The translations under genes were made by a program, and so were the position numbers. This document shows positions 1 through 7,021 of a stretch of DNA of 52,329 bases, in pieces. The stretch lies in the IMG/VR virus record IMGVR_UViG_3300050821_003564, positions 1 through 52,329 of that record; one strand, written 5' to 3'. Within the stretch, counting starts at the first letter, position 1; the number at the start of each line of letters is the position of its first letter. Below the pieces are notes generated by a model. That model did not search any database, had not been told where the DNA came from, and worked only from the letters and a program-made list of their open reading frames with translations. The DNA comes from a virus.

Positions 1-149
1 TCGAATGCATGCAAGAACTAACTACTTGGATCAAGGGCTGTTGCGAAGAGAACAATATTAAACTAATCCATTTTCGCTATGATTTTCGCGAAGACGAAGT
101 GGTAAAGAAGATCGAGTTCAAAAGTGGCAAAGGAGAGAAAGATGTCTGA
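1..149 (+). CDS. 3' part of a hypothetical protein that spans the window ends
   Basis: The frame is open from base 3 to the TGA at 147-149 and continues in phase from the ATG at 52253 when the duplicated 22 bases are merged. The joined protein is about 66 residues, starts MYRKFTANAAFTVEGEKSLE and ends KSGKGEKDV. I do not recognise a family. It is small and charged, with one CC pair in the middle (GCCEENN). It follows the exonuclease gene and overlaps the next small gene by 8 bp, so it belongs to the rightward replication operon. Confidence 0.75.
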   Translation, partial: ECMQELTTWIKGCCEENNIKLIHFRYDFREDEVVKKIEFKSGKGEKDV

Positions 150-315
150 CACCGTGAAGCGTCCTGAGAAGTTGTTTGACATTGACTTGACTATTTTGAG
201 TGTGCCTGCTTCAAGAATACCGGACTGGATAAAACAGTTCGAAGAAATGGAAGAAGAGACTGTTGTCATCATTAAAGAAATCGAGTATCCGGAAGACACG
301 GGTACCGAGGAATAA
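142..315 (+). CDS. hypothetical acidic protein, 57 aa
   Basis: I chose the ATG at 142 because AAGGAG lies six bases upstream. A GTG at 124 is in frame but has no ribosome-binding site. The protein (MSDTVKRPEKLFDIDLTILS...) has a short hydrophobic stretch near residue 17 and an acidic C-terminus ending EDTGTEE. No family is recognised. It sits between the junction-spanning gene and endonuclease I, overlapping both, which implies co-translation with the recombination genes. Confidence 0.6.
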   Translation: MSDTVKRPEKLFDIDLTILSVPASRIPDWIKQFEEMEEETVVIIKEIEYPEDTGTEE

Positions 316-640
316 ATTCGAGTGGAGAATCCATGATCAGCTAAGGCGAGCTAAGGTTCGCTTCGAATACGAAAGTGAAAAGCTTCCGTATATCTTAGCT
401 CGTCACTACATTTGTGACTTCATCCTCAGCACTCCTTTGGGTAAAATCTATGTCGAGTGTAAAGGGTATCTCAGACCTGAGGATAAAGCTAAGCTGGTGG
501 CTGTAAAGCGCCAGTATCCTAATGTTGACCTTCGAATTCTGTTTTATGCCCTCAACAAATCATATACAAAATGGGCAGATAGAAACGGATTTAGGTGGGC
601 AGTAGGAAAACTTCCGAAAGAATGGATACTAGGTTTATGA
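263..640 (+). CDS. T7 endonuclease I-like Holliday-junction resolvase
   Basis: This 125-residue protein matches the T7 gp3 family, which cleaves branched DNA and helps degrade host DNA and process concatemers. The N-terminal IRK...R...E pattern (residues 9-20) aligns with T7 GIRK...R...E. The PD-(D/E)XK-type active site is visible as FEYE near residue 34, CDF near residue 51 and VECKG near residue 64 (the ExK pair). T7 gp3 is 149 aa; this copy lacks the basic C-terminal tail. The start is a TTG at 263, supported because homology begins a few residues later; no ATG is available. It overlaps the previous gene by 53 bp. Family assignment is firm, the exact start less so. Confidence 0.85.
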   Translation: MSSLKKSSIRKTRVPRNKFEWRIHDQLRRAKVRFEYESEKLPYILARHYICDFILSTPLGKIYVECKGYLRPEDKAKLVAVKRQYPNVDLRILFYALNKSYTKWADRNGFRWAVGKLPKEWILGL

Positions 641-666
641 GAGACTGGGAAAGAGGAGAAAACGAC

Positions 667-762
667 ATGAATTGGAAAGACACCTTCATTGGTTTTGTAA
701 TCGGTGTATTCTTTACGTTTGGTATTATGACTGCAATAGGATTTTACTTCCATGTTGGTTGA
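667..762 (+). CDS. small single-pass membrane protein, 31 aa
   Basis: The ATG at 667 follows GAGGAGAAAACGAC, a good ribosome-binding site. The peptide (MNWKDTFIGFVIGVFF...) is one hydrophobic helix with a short charged N-terminus. An in-frame ATG at 637 overlaps the endonuclease stop but lacks a site. Function unknown; tiny membrane proteins are common in phage early operons. Confidence 0.5.
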   Translation: MNWKDTFIGFVIGVFFTFGIMTAIGFYFHVG

Positions 763-829
763 CCATTTAGTCTTCGCAACATTCTTAGTTGAGTTAGTTA
801 TTCTTGCTACATTCTTATTCCAGTACTGA
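752..829 (+). CDS. possible tiny membrane peptide, 25 aa
   Basis: The ORF begins ATGTTGGTTGAC inside the end of the preceding gene and encodes MLVDHLVFATFLVELVILA..., which is almost entirely hydrophobic. No clear ribosome-binding site is visible, so expression would depend on coupling to the upstream gene, which it overlaps by 11 bp. Tentative. Confidence 0.28.
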   Translation: MLVDHLVFATFLVELVILATFLFQY

Positions 830-953
830 AGACCTATTAATAATTATAGAAGAACTAGAGCTTAGTGTCTCGGCAATGCAAGAAGATATCGAAGCTCTAG
901 AAGAAGCTGTATTGAAGTTGCAACATGATAAAGCTGAAACACCCAATCAATAG
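804..953 (+). CDS. possible coiled-coil protein, 49 aa, TTG start
   Basis: The frame encodes MLHSYSSTEDLLIIIEELEL followed by a heptad-like acidic helix (MQEDIEALEEAVLKLQ). The composition is clearly protein-like. The start is uncertain: a TTG at 804 has only a GAG about ten bases upstream, and an internal ATG at 876 would give a 25-residue peptide. No family recognised. Confidence 0.35.
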   Translation: MLHSYSSTEDLLIIIEELELSVSAMQEDIEALEEAVLKLQHDKAETPNQ

Positions 954-1113
954 ATATGAGAGATTAGTTAGTGAGCAAAAGAAAGCTGCTAAGCGACGAA
1001 AAGAACATGACGTCAAGATCAAGCTCGCCAAAGAAGAACTCAAACTCAAGGAGACAGAAGATGAGCTCCATACGTACGTTGAAGGTTCCAATCTCCATCG
1101 GCAACATTTGTGA
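925..1113 (+). CDS. hypothetical basic coiled-coil protein, 62 aa
   Basis: The ATG at 925 opens MIKLKHPINRYERLVSEQ followed by a long Lys/Glu-rich amphipathic helix (residues 20-50), probably a coiled coil. The ribosome-binding site is weak (TTGAAGTTGCAAC), and the gene overlaps both neighbours, which suggests coupling. The alternative frame from a GTG at 971 translates the same bases into a Ser-rich low-complexity stretch, so I prefer this frame. Function unknown. Confidence 0.5.
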   Translation: MIKLKHPINRYERLVSEQKKAAKRRKEHDVKIKLAKEELKLKETEDELHTYVEGSNLHRQHL

Positions 1114-1243
1114 AAAGCTTTATCAATATGGTATTTTGAATGAGAGTGAAGAAGTTACCAATGGCCACGAGATGGTTATGGTCGAAGTGAAGATTTATAA
1201 AAGGGGAGGTATTGAATTAATTAAAAATGGCGCACAACTATAA
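1061..1243 (+). CDS. hypothetical protein, 60 aa
   Basis: The ATG at 1061 has AAGGAG eight bases upstream. A longer in-frame version from a GTG at 971 would add a low-complexity segment that shadows the previous gene, so I reject it. The protein (MSSIRTLKVPISIGNICEKL...) looks like a small mixed alpha/beta domain with a central acidic loop (ESEEVTNGHE). No family recognised. It overlaps the next gene by 17 bp. Confidence 0.55.
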   Translation: MSSIRTLKVPISIGNICEKLYQYGILNESEEVTNGHEMVMVEVKIYKRGGIELIKNGAQL

Positions 1244-1460
1244 AAAAGAAAACAAGTGGGAGGACACCCCTGCGCAAGTTAAAAGGCGTGAAGACCGCAA
1301 TCGTGCACGACGCCGTGCTACTCGGAAGGGAAGGGTACATAAGGGCGACGGAAAGGAGCTTGACCATGTGGGATTCCACCGACGAGGTTCGTTGGCGCGT
1401 GTTGCAACTCGCGTCTCTAGTCGCGCAGCAAATAGAAGGCGTCAACCTCCACGTCACTAG
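1227..1460 (+). CDS. small basic phage protein with HNH-like DGKELDH motif
   Basis: This 77-residue, Arg/Lys-rich protein starts MAHNYKKENKWEDTPAQ, has a repeated R..RNRARR basic stretch, the motif GDGKELDH at residues 40-47, and ends with SSRAANRRRQ. That order resembles a family of small conserved phage proteins with a GDGKxVDH block and an R.SR..NR block, in which the DH resembles the first part of an HNH nuclease. I infer nucleic-acid binding; nuclease activity is uncertain because no full HNH triad is evident. Confidence 0.6.
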   Translation: MAHNYKKENKWEDTPAQVKRREDRNRARRRATRKGRVHKGDGKELDHVGFHRRGSLARVATRVSSRAANRRRQPPRH

Positions 1461-1473
1461 GCTGTGGTCATGA
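1366..1473 (+). CDS. possible overlapping 35-aa ORF
   Basis: The ATG at 1366 follows AAGGAG by eight bases, and its TGA overlaps the ATG of the next gene in an ATGA junction. Both are typical of translated genes in this operon. The peptide (MWDSTDEVRWRVLQLASLVA...) is an amphipathic helix. It lies entirely in another frame across the end of the preceding gene, whose frame also looks real. It is therefore either dual coding or a shadow with fortuitous signals. Confidence 0.33.
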   Translation: MWDSTDEVRWRVLQLASLVAQQIEGVNLHVTRLWS

Positions 1474-1580
1474 TAGAATTCAAGTATATAGTCGTCTCTC
1501 GTAAACACTGGTCTTCAGAAGAACTTGATGAATTAAATAGTCAATTTTCAAATGTAGCTAAGTTTATCTTTGGTGATTAA
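1470..1580 (+). CDS. hypothetical protein, 36 aa
   Basis: The ORF encodes MIEFKYIVVSRKHWSSEELD... and ends KFIFGD. It begins in an ATGA overlap and ends two bases before the next start. A beta-strand followed by a helix is the likely fold. No homologue recognised; the ribosome-binding site is weak. Confidence 0.42.
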   Translation: MIEFKYIVVSRKHWSSEELDELNSQFSNVAKFIFGD

Positions 1581-1581
1581 C

Positions 1582-2127
1582 ATGAGCTTTGACCAATCTT
1601 ATTGGACAGAGCTTTGGCTTAAGAACGGATATGATTTCTATTTAAAATATTGGGAGTCTGTTGCTACTGACCGTTGTACTGATCCTGCTTGGCTTAGTTA
1701 CTTTGCAACCGAAGGAGAAGACAGTATGGCTCATTCTATAGCGGAAAAGGCAGCTGAACTCATCACTTGGGATGAGGTTGAGTCCGAAGTCATTGACGCT
1801 CTCAAAGAAAGAGCTATTAAGAAACAGTCCGAGGCTATCGTCCAGGTGTTGGATAAGATCGAATCCTTGGAAAGGGATTACAAGAAGATCGATCGTGCTG
1901 ACATCATCATCAAAGATGCAGACGATAAGACCACCTCCGAGGGCTACAGCCCTGCACGCATCAAAGAGCGAAAGGAACTTCGCCAGAAGATCGAGAAGCT
2001 CGAGAATGCTGTGAAGAAGGCTGAAACCAAGGGAGATTACCAGGATGTCTACAACCTCGCAGGAGGCGGTGGTAACAAGCCCGACGATTCTCAGAATAAG
2101 GGAAAGAGTGAAGGCGAAGCTAGCTAA
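1582..2127 (+). CDS. hypothetical coiled-coil protein, 181 aa
   Basis: I start at the ATG at 1582 (MSFDQSYWTELWLKNG). Residues 1-60 look globular and rich in aromatics. Residues 70-155 are strongly charged and heptad-like (SEAIVQVLDKIESLERDYKK and ELRQKIEKLENAVKK). The end is a Gly/Asn/Ser-rich acidic tail (LAGGGGNKPDDSQNKGKS). It may oligomerise through the coiled coil. I do not recognise the family. It overlaps the next gene by 20 bp. Confidence 0.65.
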   Translation: MSFDQSYWTELWLKNGYDFYLKYWESVATDRCTDPAWLSYFATEGEDSMAHSIAEKAAELITWDEVESEVIDALKERAIKKQSEAIVQVLDKIESLERDYKKIDRADIIIKDADDKTTSEGYSPARIKERKELRQKIEKLENAVKKAETKGDYQDVYNLAGGGGNKPDDSQNKGKSEGEAS

Positions 2128-2500
2128 GGAATACATTCCTCGGCTACTAGATTACGCAATCACTTACCACGCTAGACGAGGTATTCGTTGGTGGTGTGAT
2201 TGTTCTTTCTGTGTTGCCAAGAAATTGGGGACAGCTCAAATAGGAACGTTCCGATTTGTCTCCCCAAACGCCACCAGTTACTCCAACAAATACCCATGGA
2301 AGATGAAAGATCCAGATGGAGAAAGGTGGCTAGGTGGTCCTATATCTAAACCATATGCCATGCACAATGACGATGAATGGAGACGTGGAGACAGCTGGGA
2401 ACACGAAGATTATCTAAGACGTGTGGTAGATTCCACACGAGAAGAAGGAAGAAGAAAACTTCGAGCAATACTCGCAGAAGAGAAAGAGCGAGTGTTTTAG
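2108..2500 (+). CDS. hypothetical protein with WWCDCSFC motif, 130 aa
   Basis: A GTG at 2108 preceded by AAGGG gives MKAKLAKEYIPRLLDYAITY. The upstream ATG at 2045 would add residues that only shadow the previous gene. Around residue 28 the sequence WWCDCSFCVAKK contains three closely spaced cysteines that could bind a metal, though a second Cys pair is not evident. The second half is rich in Trp, Arg and Glu, ending in a charged helix. Function unknown. Confidence 0.6.
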   Translation: MKAKLAKEYIPRLLDYAITYHARRGIRWWCDCSFCVAKKLGTAQIGTFRFVSPNATSYSNKYPWKMKDPDGERWLGGPISKPYAMHNDDEWRRGDSWEHEDYLRRVVDSTREEGRRKLRAILAEEKERVF

Positions 2501-2513
2501 GAAAGGAACTACC

Positions 2514-2696
2514 ATGAATGAAATGCTCTCGACTGCTGATCTTCCGATGGGTCCGGTTGTTGTCAGCGCACCTGCACAGATCGATACACCGATCTTCGCT
2601 CAGGATAATCTGGATGAGGAAGATGAATACGATCCCTTCGATGATGAGTTCGATACTCCGTTCGAAGAAGATGAAGAAGATGGACAGCTTATCTAA
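2514..2696 (+). CDS. very acidic small protein, 60 aa
   Basis: The ATG at 2514 follows GGAAAGGAACTACC. The protein (MNEMLSTADLPMGPVVVSAP...) has a neutral N-terminal half and an extremely acidic second half (residues 34-57 are mostly Asp and Glu with Phe/Tyr). Such tails can mimic DNA or bind host RNA polymerase or nucleoid proteins, but that is inference only. A parallel frame at 2518-2700 is basic and less protein-like. Confidence 0.6.
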   Translation: MNEMLSTADLPMGPVVVSAPAQIDTPIFAQDNLDEEDEYDPFDDEFDTPFEEDEEDGQLI

Positions 2697-2702
2697 CTGA
2701 GG

Positions 2703-2780
2703 TCAGGCCAAGCAGGGTCCTAGAAGATCTAGGCTTAAATGACTAGGGTTCGCCCCTTCGCCTGCTTGTCCTATTTTAAT
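2703..2780 (+). ncRNA. three-way-junction RNA element between genes
   Basis: An 8-bp outer stem pairs CAAGCAGG (2709-2716) with CCTGCTTG (2761-2768). Inside it are two hairpins: CCTAG/CTAGG with loop AAGAT (2719-2733), and GGG/CCC with a TTCG loop (2746-2755). A short T-rich run (CTATTTTAATT) follows. It may be a transcription attenuator, an mRNA processing site or a small RNA. It is not a tRNA: there is no anticodon arm of the right size. Confidence 0.5.
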
Positions 2781-2793
2781 TGAGGAACATTGA

Positions 2794-3432
2794 ATGAAGA
2801 TGACTGATAATGAATTGAAGGATGTGTCTAACACTCTCGCTAGAGAGGATTTGTCTAATTTGAAGGCTATTCAAAGTGCCTTGAACAAAGAACTAACTTA
2901 TCGATATAAGGAAATGAATGAAGTAGTTGGAAAGCAAGAAAGCATTTGCATTATGGATGATGTAGTTTATTGCGAACCTCTACAAACAAAAGAAAAGGAA
3001 ACGAAAATGAACGGTGCAAACGCCTACGCAATGGCTTCCGCAGTCGTGACTCCGCAAGAGACGATTCAGGAGAAGCGAATTCGCCATTTGCTGTCTCGTG
3101 CTGCTGAAGCTGAGTGCAAGAAGCGCACAGAGCTTCAGAGACACTTCGGTATGATCGACGATGAGCGTCCAGCTACCGCAGCTGAACTTGTCGAGCGCAT
3201 CGAGAAAGGTCAATTCATTCTCAGGGACGAGACCAAGGATCGCAAAGGCTATTATGTCTTTGAGAACATCACTTGGCGTAATCCCAAGATCAAGAAGGAT
3301 GAGGCTGGCTACGACAAGGCTATCGAGACCATGGACGAGTACATAGTTGATGTTCACTCGACCATAATCTTGGAAGACGAGAAGGAAGGCTTGGCTGCGG
3401 TCAAGGCTTTCGAGAAGAAGAAGTTTCATTGA
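2794..3432 (+). CDS. hypothetical protein, 212 aa, last gene of the rightward arm
   Basis: The ATG at 2794 follows GAGGAACATTGA. Residues 1-50 are a charged helical segment (MKMTDNELKDVSNTLARED...). Residues 72-212 form a second unit starting MNGANAYAMASAVVTPQ, rich in Glu, Lys and Arg, with a beta-like segment GYYVFENITWRNP near residue 157. The codon for Met72 is preceded by AAAAGGAAACGAAA, so an internal start producing only the C-terminal unit is possible. No family recognised. It ends just upstream of a structured RNA and the main terminator. Confidence 0.65.
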   Translation: MKMTDNELKDVSNTLAREDLSNLKAIQSALNKELTYRYKEMNEVVGKQESICIMDDVVYCEPLQTKEKETKMNGANAYAMASAVVTPQETIQEKRIRHLLSRAAEAECKKRTELQRHFGMIDDERPATAAELVERIEKGQFILRDETKDRKGYYVFENITWRNPKIKKDEAGYDKAIETMDEYIVDVHSTIILEDEKEGLAAVKAFEKKKFH

Positions 3433-3570
3433 TTCGCGACCCTTATAGTCACATGACGAGGTGAGCGCGACAACTGTCCGATGCTTATGCGGACATGACG
3501 CATAAAAGCATGCGTCAGAGAAACGACTGTATGTTCTGACTGGCAGGCGCGACAGTCATAGAGCAGACAA
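3433..3570 (+). ncRNA. structured RNA candidate directly before the main terminator
   Basis: Three clear stems occur in 140 bases without an ORF: TGTCCG/CGGACA (3475-3495), TGACGCAT/ATGCGTCA (3496-3517, abutting the first), and GACTGT/ACAGTC (3525-3557). The loop of the first stem (ATGCTTATG) is nearly complementary to the loop side of the second (CATAAAAGCAT), so a kissing or alternative pairing is possible. GCGCGACA also occurs twice, flanking the stems. Followed at once by an intrinsic terminator, this has the form of a phage small RNA or structured 3' end. Confidence 0.5.
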
Positions 3571-3573
3571 ACT

Positions 3574-3610
3574 AAAAGGCCCCTAGGGTTTTTCCTTAGG
3601 GGCCTTTTTC
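3574..3610. terminator. bidirectional intrinsic terminator between the two arms
   Basis: A long GC-rich stem (AAAAGGCCCCTA with TAGGGGCCTTTTT) has A-runs on one side and T-runs on the other, so it can stop transcription from both directions. It lies between the convergent ends of the rightward arm (stop at 3432) and the leftward structural arm (stop at 3634). Confidence 0.92.
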
Positions 3611-3633
3611 TATGTCTAAATCAGTCTATAGTA

Positions 3634-4833
3634 CTATTTTGCTTCTGGACCGAAGTATTGTCTGAGCAATGGAAGTATAGGTTCTTTATAACTTGGATCT
3701 AATTCTTCAGATAATAGACCGTGTCTGGAACCAAAGTCTACTACCTTTTGCTTAGCAGCTTCAGCAATATCTTGTCCTTCATGTCTGCTTACAAATCTAC
3801 CTTTATTGGTTACATAGCCTTGAGTACTAGCAAAGTCTGTTGCCTTCTCTAAGGAGAGTTTCTCTCCGGTAGGCATTTGCTCATAAGCATCTGCATGGTT
3901 TATTCCTATGTAAACATTACCATTAGGATGTTGAATAGCTGCGCTGTGAATGGTTTCAGGAATAATCTTACCGCCACCACTTTTCAGAGGTTCTACTCCT
4001 CCAAGATGCCCAGTTGTTGTAGGGTCTGGAGTTAATATAGGAGGATGATGCTTTTCATTCATAGCCATCTTGCCCACAGCCCACTCATCTGAGACACCAG
4101 AAGGTTCATGTTTAACACCTTCTACTTTGTTGTGTGCATAAGGTTTGGTATACAAGTCTTTAGGAAAGTCTTTATCATCTGCTTTCTCTTGTTCCGTACC
4201 TTTATCCCACTTAGCCCAGAGCTTATTAACCTCAGGAACATCTATCCCATGGGCTCTGTACCATGCATCCTCAGCAGGTTCAGCAAACTCATGGTGAGCT
4301 ATCTCATAGGCCTTCTCATCAGTCATCCCCTTCTTCGTTAACTGATTCATTACGTGACGTTCTGTAAACTCATGTATAGAAGCAGGAACAGCAGGATCAA
4401 AAGAAACCCCAGAGACATGAGCCTCATGGGGTATACTTTTATCTAGGTATAACGTACTTCCAGTCTTACTAGGACCAGCTTCATAGGGAACGTCGTGTGT
4501 TCTGTCTACCTTGAGGTTGTTCAGATTATCGCTTACTTCAGGGTGTGACAGGAATTTTTGCAACGATAATTCATACTTAGGAAACATCTGTTTCCACCGC
4601 TCTTCGAAATCAGGTTCGTCCGGACTGTTCGGAAGATTAGGAGGAACAGGATGCGAATCTGGACCGCCCAAATCCGGAACACTTACTGGACCTGTTGGGG
4701 TAGAACTTGTATACGGACGTGCCCATTTGTTGAAACTAGTATCAAGACCGGGCTCAGCAGTTTCAGCTGGCTGTCCTTTTACAGCCTCAAACATAGTTTC
4801 GTATTGCTGGCCAGTACTACTTCCCACTGGCAT
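3634..4833 (-). CDS. virion-associated protein with metallopeptidase-like HE motif, 399 aa
   Basis: This is the last gene of the structural arm; it overlaps the preceding gene by 17 bp and has AAGGA nine bases before its ATG. Residues 1-80 are Pro/Ser/Thr-rich and disordered. Residues 150-200 contain HEFTERH (154-160) and, about 25 residues on, AHHEFAEPAE (179-188). This order resembles a zincin-like domain seen in some phage virion proteins, but the canonical HExxH is not exact. Residues 295-365 (SAAIQHPNGNVYIGINHADA ... GYVTNKGRFVSRHEG) resemble a small domain common in phage proteins. I infer a virion or ejected protein. Confidence 0.6.
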   Translation of the reverse strand: MPVGSSTGQQYETMFEAVKGQPAETAEPGLDTSFNKWARPYTSSTPTGPVSVPDLGGPDSHPVPPNLPNSPDEPDFEERWKQMFPKYELSLQKFLSHPEVSDNLNNLKVDRTHDVPYEAGPSKTGSTLYLDKSIPHEAHVSGVSFDPAVPASIHEFTERHVMNQLTKKGMTDEKAYEIAHHEFAEPAEDAWYRAHGIDVPEVNKLWAKWDKGTEQEKADDKDFPKDLYTKPYAHNKVEGVKHEPSGVSDEWAVGKMAMNEKHHPPILTPDPTTTGHLGGVEPLKSGGGKIIPETIHSAAIQHPNGNVYIGINHADAYEQMPTGEKLSLEKATDFASTQGYVTNKGRFVSRHEGQDIAEAAKQKVVDFGSRHGLLSEELDPSYKEPILPLLRQYFGPEAK

Positions 4834-7021
4834 CGGGCTCTTCCTTCTTATTAGCAGTGATTAGAGCGTTATACATCTTAGCACCAAAGGAACCAGACTT
4901 AGGATCCATTCCCATACGTTGGAATAGCTGTAGTAGATTAGCGTTCATATCTACTTCAGCAGTATTCCCATAGATGTTCTTCATGGTATCGATACCCTTG
5001 TTGAGCTCTTTAACCATATTTCCTGCACGTACTAGATCAAACTTCCTAGCTATAGAACCACCGTAGGTAGATCCAGGATAAGCTGGACGTCTGCCTGCCA
5101 AAGTTGGTCCCTTAGGAACTTGACCTATTGCAATGCTGAAATGATTAGTATCTGAATGATACAAAGGAAGAACAGAAGGATCATCGATATTGTCGCTCAT
5201 AGTGCGTACATGCTGAGCAAACAATCCACGATTAGGACTGCCGAAGGATTCTTCCATAAAGTGCTGGTAAGTATCCCATAACTCAGGATGTCCTTGATCA
5301 GCTAAGTCACGCATAGTAGCTGCAAACTTAGCAGTACCGAATGTCTGGAAGACATCCATCTGACCAGGAATACGTCTACCCCTAGCGTCTACACTTGCTG
5401 GTGCAAACTTATCTACAACACCAATATCATTGAAGAATGCTCGAGCATAATTAGCTCTAGTTTCAACAGGAAGTTTAGTATCTCCAATCCTAGCAGACCA
5501 TCCTAGAATATTCTTAGCTAATGCCGGACCTTGTTTAGACAAATCTCCTTTAGGATCAGCCTGGATAGCAGCTAGTTGATCATTGACAGTTGTTACTTCT
5601 TTAGGATAGTTAGTCTGAGTTGCAGCGGACAATTGCTTGTCAAACACCCAGTGGGTGGCGAAAGGACTTAGATCATTCTGTCCCGCTCCAGCAAACCATT
5701 GACTAACCATAGGTTCAGCAGCAGGGCCTACAGTCTCTCGCAGAACTTTAATCTTCTGCAAGGCTGATCCAAGGTTAGGATCTTCATAGGCTTGTTTCAG
5801 AGTATTGTTATAGTAACCTTCTGCAACCATCTTAGTTAGGTTAGCCAATCCATGTTCATGATTGGTAAATCTTTCTCGGTAGTCTACTAGAGGTTTAACC
5901 CGTGCATCTATCAGTTTCTGTATGGCTTCTTCCTTCATATCTGAAGAAATAGACTTACCAGTATCTTTATCTACTGCATGTAATTCTTGGTCTAGCTTAG
6001 CTCTGACTTGCATCTCAGCATCTTGGAACTGTTGTCCAATCATCTGAGAATGCGTACTGTCAAAGTTACTTGAAGCTATGTCACCACTCAAGACTTTAGA
6101 TATAGCAACAGCATCTCCAGTATTCGTTATTGCACTCATGGTATTTAGTACAGTAGACACAACAGAATCAGCTTTAGTCTGCGCTGCTTTCTCTGCTTTG
6201 AGACCTGCTAGTTTATCTGTATCATCTGCTCTAGACCATTCTTCATGCGCTATGCGTGCTTCGTACTTCTTAGTATTAGCTTGATTGATTAGATGATAAG
6301 CTTGTTGACTAGACATTGAACCATCCTGGACTTTAGCCATCCAGACATCAGCCAATGGAGTGCCTTCTTTAATCTCAGAACGAATATCAGTTAGAAGTTG
6401 TTTATGTCCCTCTTCAGCAGTCTTAGCCCAACTATTTAGATCCCCTAAGAGGGAACTAATACGTTCATTAGCAGGATCACCGAAGTTTCTGTCTACTATA
6501 TTCCTATAGCCAGGGTAATCAGCTCTTACCTTCTTAAGATAAGAGTCCTTGATCATGTCTCCATAGCTATGAGAGAATGTACCATTAGCTCTAGCTGACT
6601 TCAATCCTTCAGCAATTCTAGCCGAGTCTTTGACATCTTGAGGAGTAGCGACTTGTGGAGTACTAGACAGCAAGTCTAGTTTACCTCTGCCTTCAGTCTC
6701 AGCAAAAGCAAAGGCTTCCATAGGATTATTAGAAGCTACTTTAGCACCTTTGACAGCATCTAAAGTATTCTGTAGATCATCTATGACTTTAGTGTTGGAC
6801 TCTTCTTTGGCATCCCTAGCAGCATTAGCAGCAGCAGTCTCAAAGATCTTATTAGTACCTTCGGCACCTTCAGCAACAGCAGAACCTAAGCCTTTGGCAA
6901 GTATTTCACCAGACTTATTAGCTCCTGGTTCAGGAATAGTCCTAGACCATCTATAGCTAGTATATTCTGGATCGGGAGTGGGAGATGTTGCGTACTGTTC
7001 TCCCGGATTGAATGCGACCAC
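4817..7021 (-). CDS. internal virion protein (gp15-like position), 734 aa
   Basis: A GTG start directly after the stop of the 1823-aa gene is supported by GGAG eight bases upstream. The protein is mostly alpha-helical, Ala/Lys/Glu/Asp-rich, without membrane segments; Pro-rich residues 1-35 precede a helical body (GSAVAEGAEGTNKIFETAAA). Size and position after the gp14-like and giant proteins correspond to T7 gp15, a component of the DNA-ejection machine. Sequence identity to T7 is not evident by eye, so the assignment rests on gene order and composition. Confidence 0.62.
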   Translation of the reverse strand: MVAFNPGEQYATSPTPDPEYTSYRWSRTIPEPGANKSGEILAKGLGSAVAEGAEGTNKIFETAAANAARDAKEESNTKVIDDLQNTLDAVKGAKVASNNPMEAFAFAETEGRGKLDLLSSTPQVATPQDVKDSARIAEGLKSARANGTFSHSYGDMIKDSYLKKVRADYPGYRNIVDRNFGDPANERISSLLGDLNSWAKTAEEGHKQLLTDIRSEIKEGTPLADVWMAKVQDGSMSSQQAYHLINQANTKKYEARIAHEEWSRADDTDKLAGLKAEKAAQTKADSVVSTVLNTMSAITNTGDAVAISKVLSGDIASSNFDSTHSQMIGQQFQDAEMQVRAKLDQELHAVDKDTGKSISSDMKEEAIQKLIDARVKPLVDYRERFTNHEHGLANLTKMVAEGYYNNTLKQAYEDPNLGSALQKIKVLRETVGPAAEPMVSQWFAGAGQNDLSPFATHWVFDKQLSAATQTNYPKEVTTVNDQLAAIQADPKGDLSKQGPALAKNILGWSARIGDTKLPVETRANYARAFFNDIGVVDKFAPASVDARGRRIPGQMDVFQTFGTAKFAATMRDLADQGHPELWDTYQHFMEESFGSPNRGLFAQHVRTMSDNIDDPSVLPLYHSDTNHFSIAIGQVPKGPTLAGRRPAYPGSTYGGSIARKFDLVRAGNMVKELNKGIDTMKNIYGNTAEVDMNANLLQLFQRMGMDPKSGSFGAKMYNALITANKKEEPDASGK

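Noticed and set aside
1-22. 22-bp direct terminal repeat as a true phage genome end
   Set aside because: A gene runs in phase across the join, and 22 bp is in the range of an assembler overlap. T7-type terminal repeats are usually 100 bp or more.
1642-2136. 164-residue leftward ORF opposite the coiled-coil gene
   Set aside because: It is the antisense of a well-supported rightward gene, has no ribosome-binding site and would oppose the operon direction.
2980-3429. 149-residue leftward ORF
   Set aside because: Antisense shadow of the 212-aa gene; Leu-rich composition typical of reverse-strand shadows.
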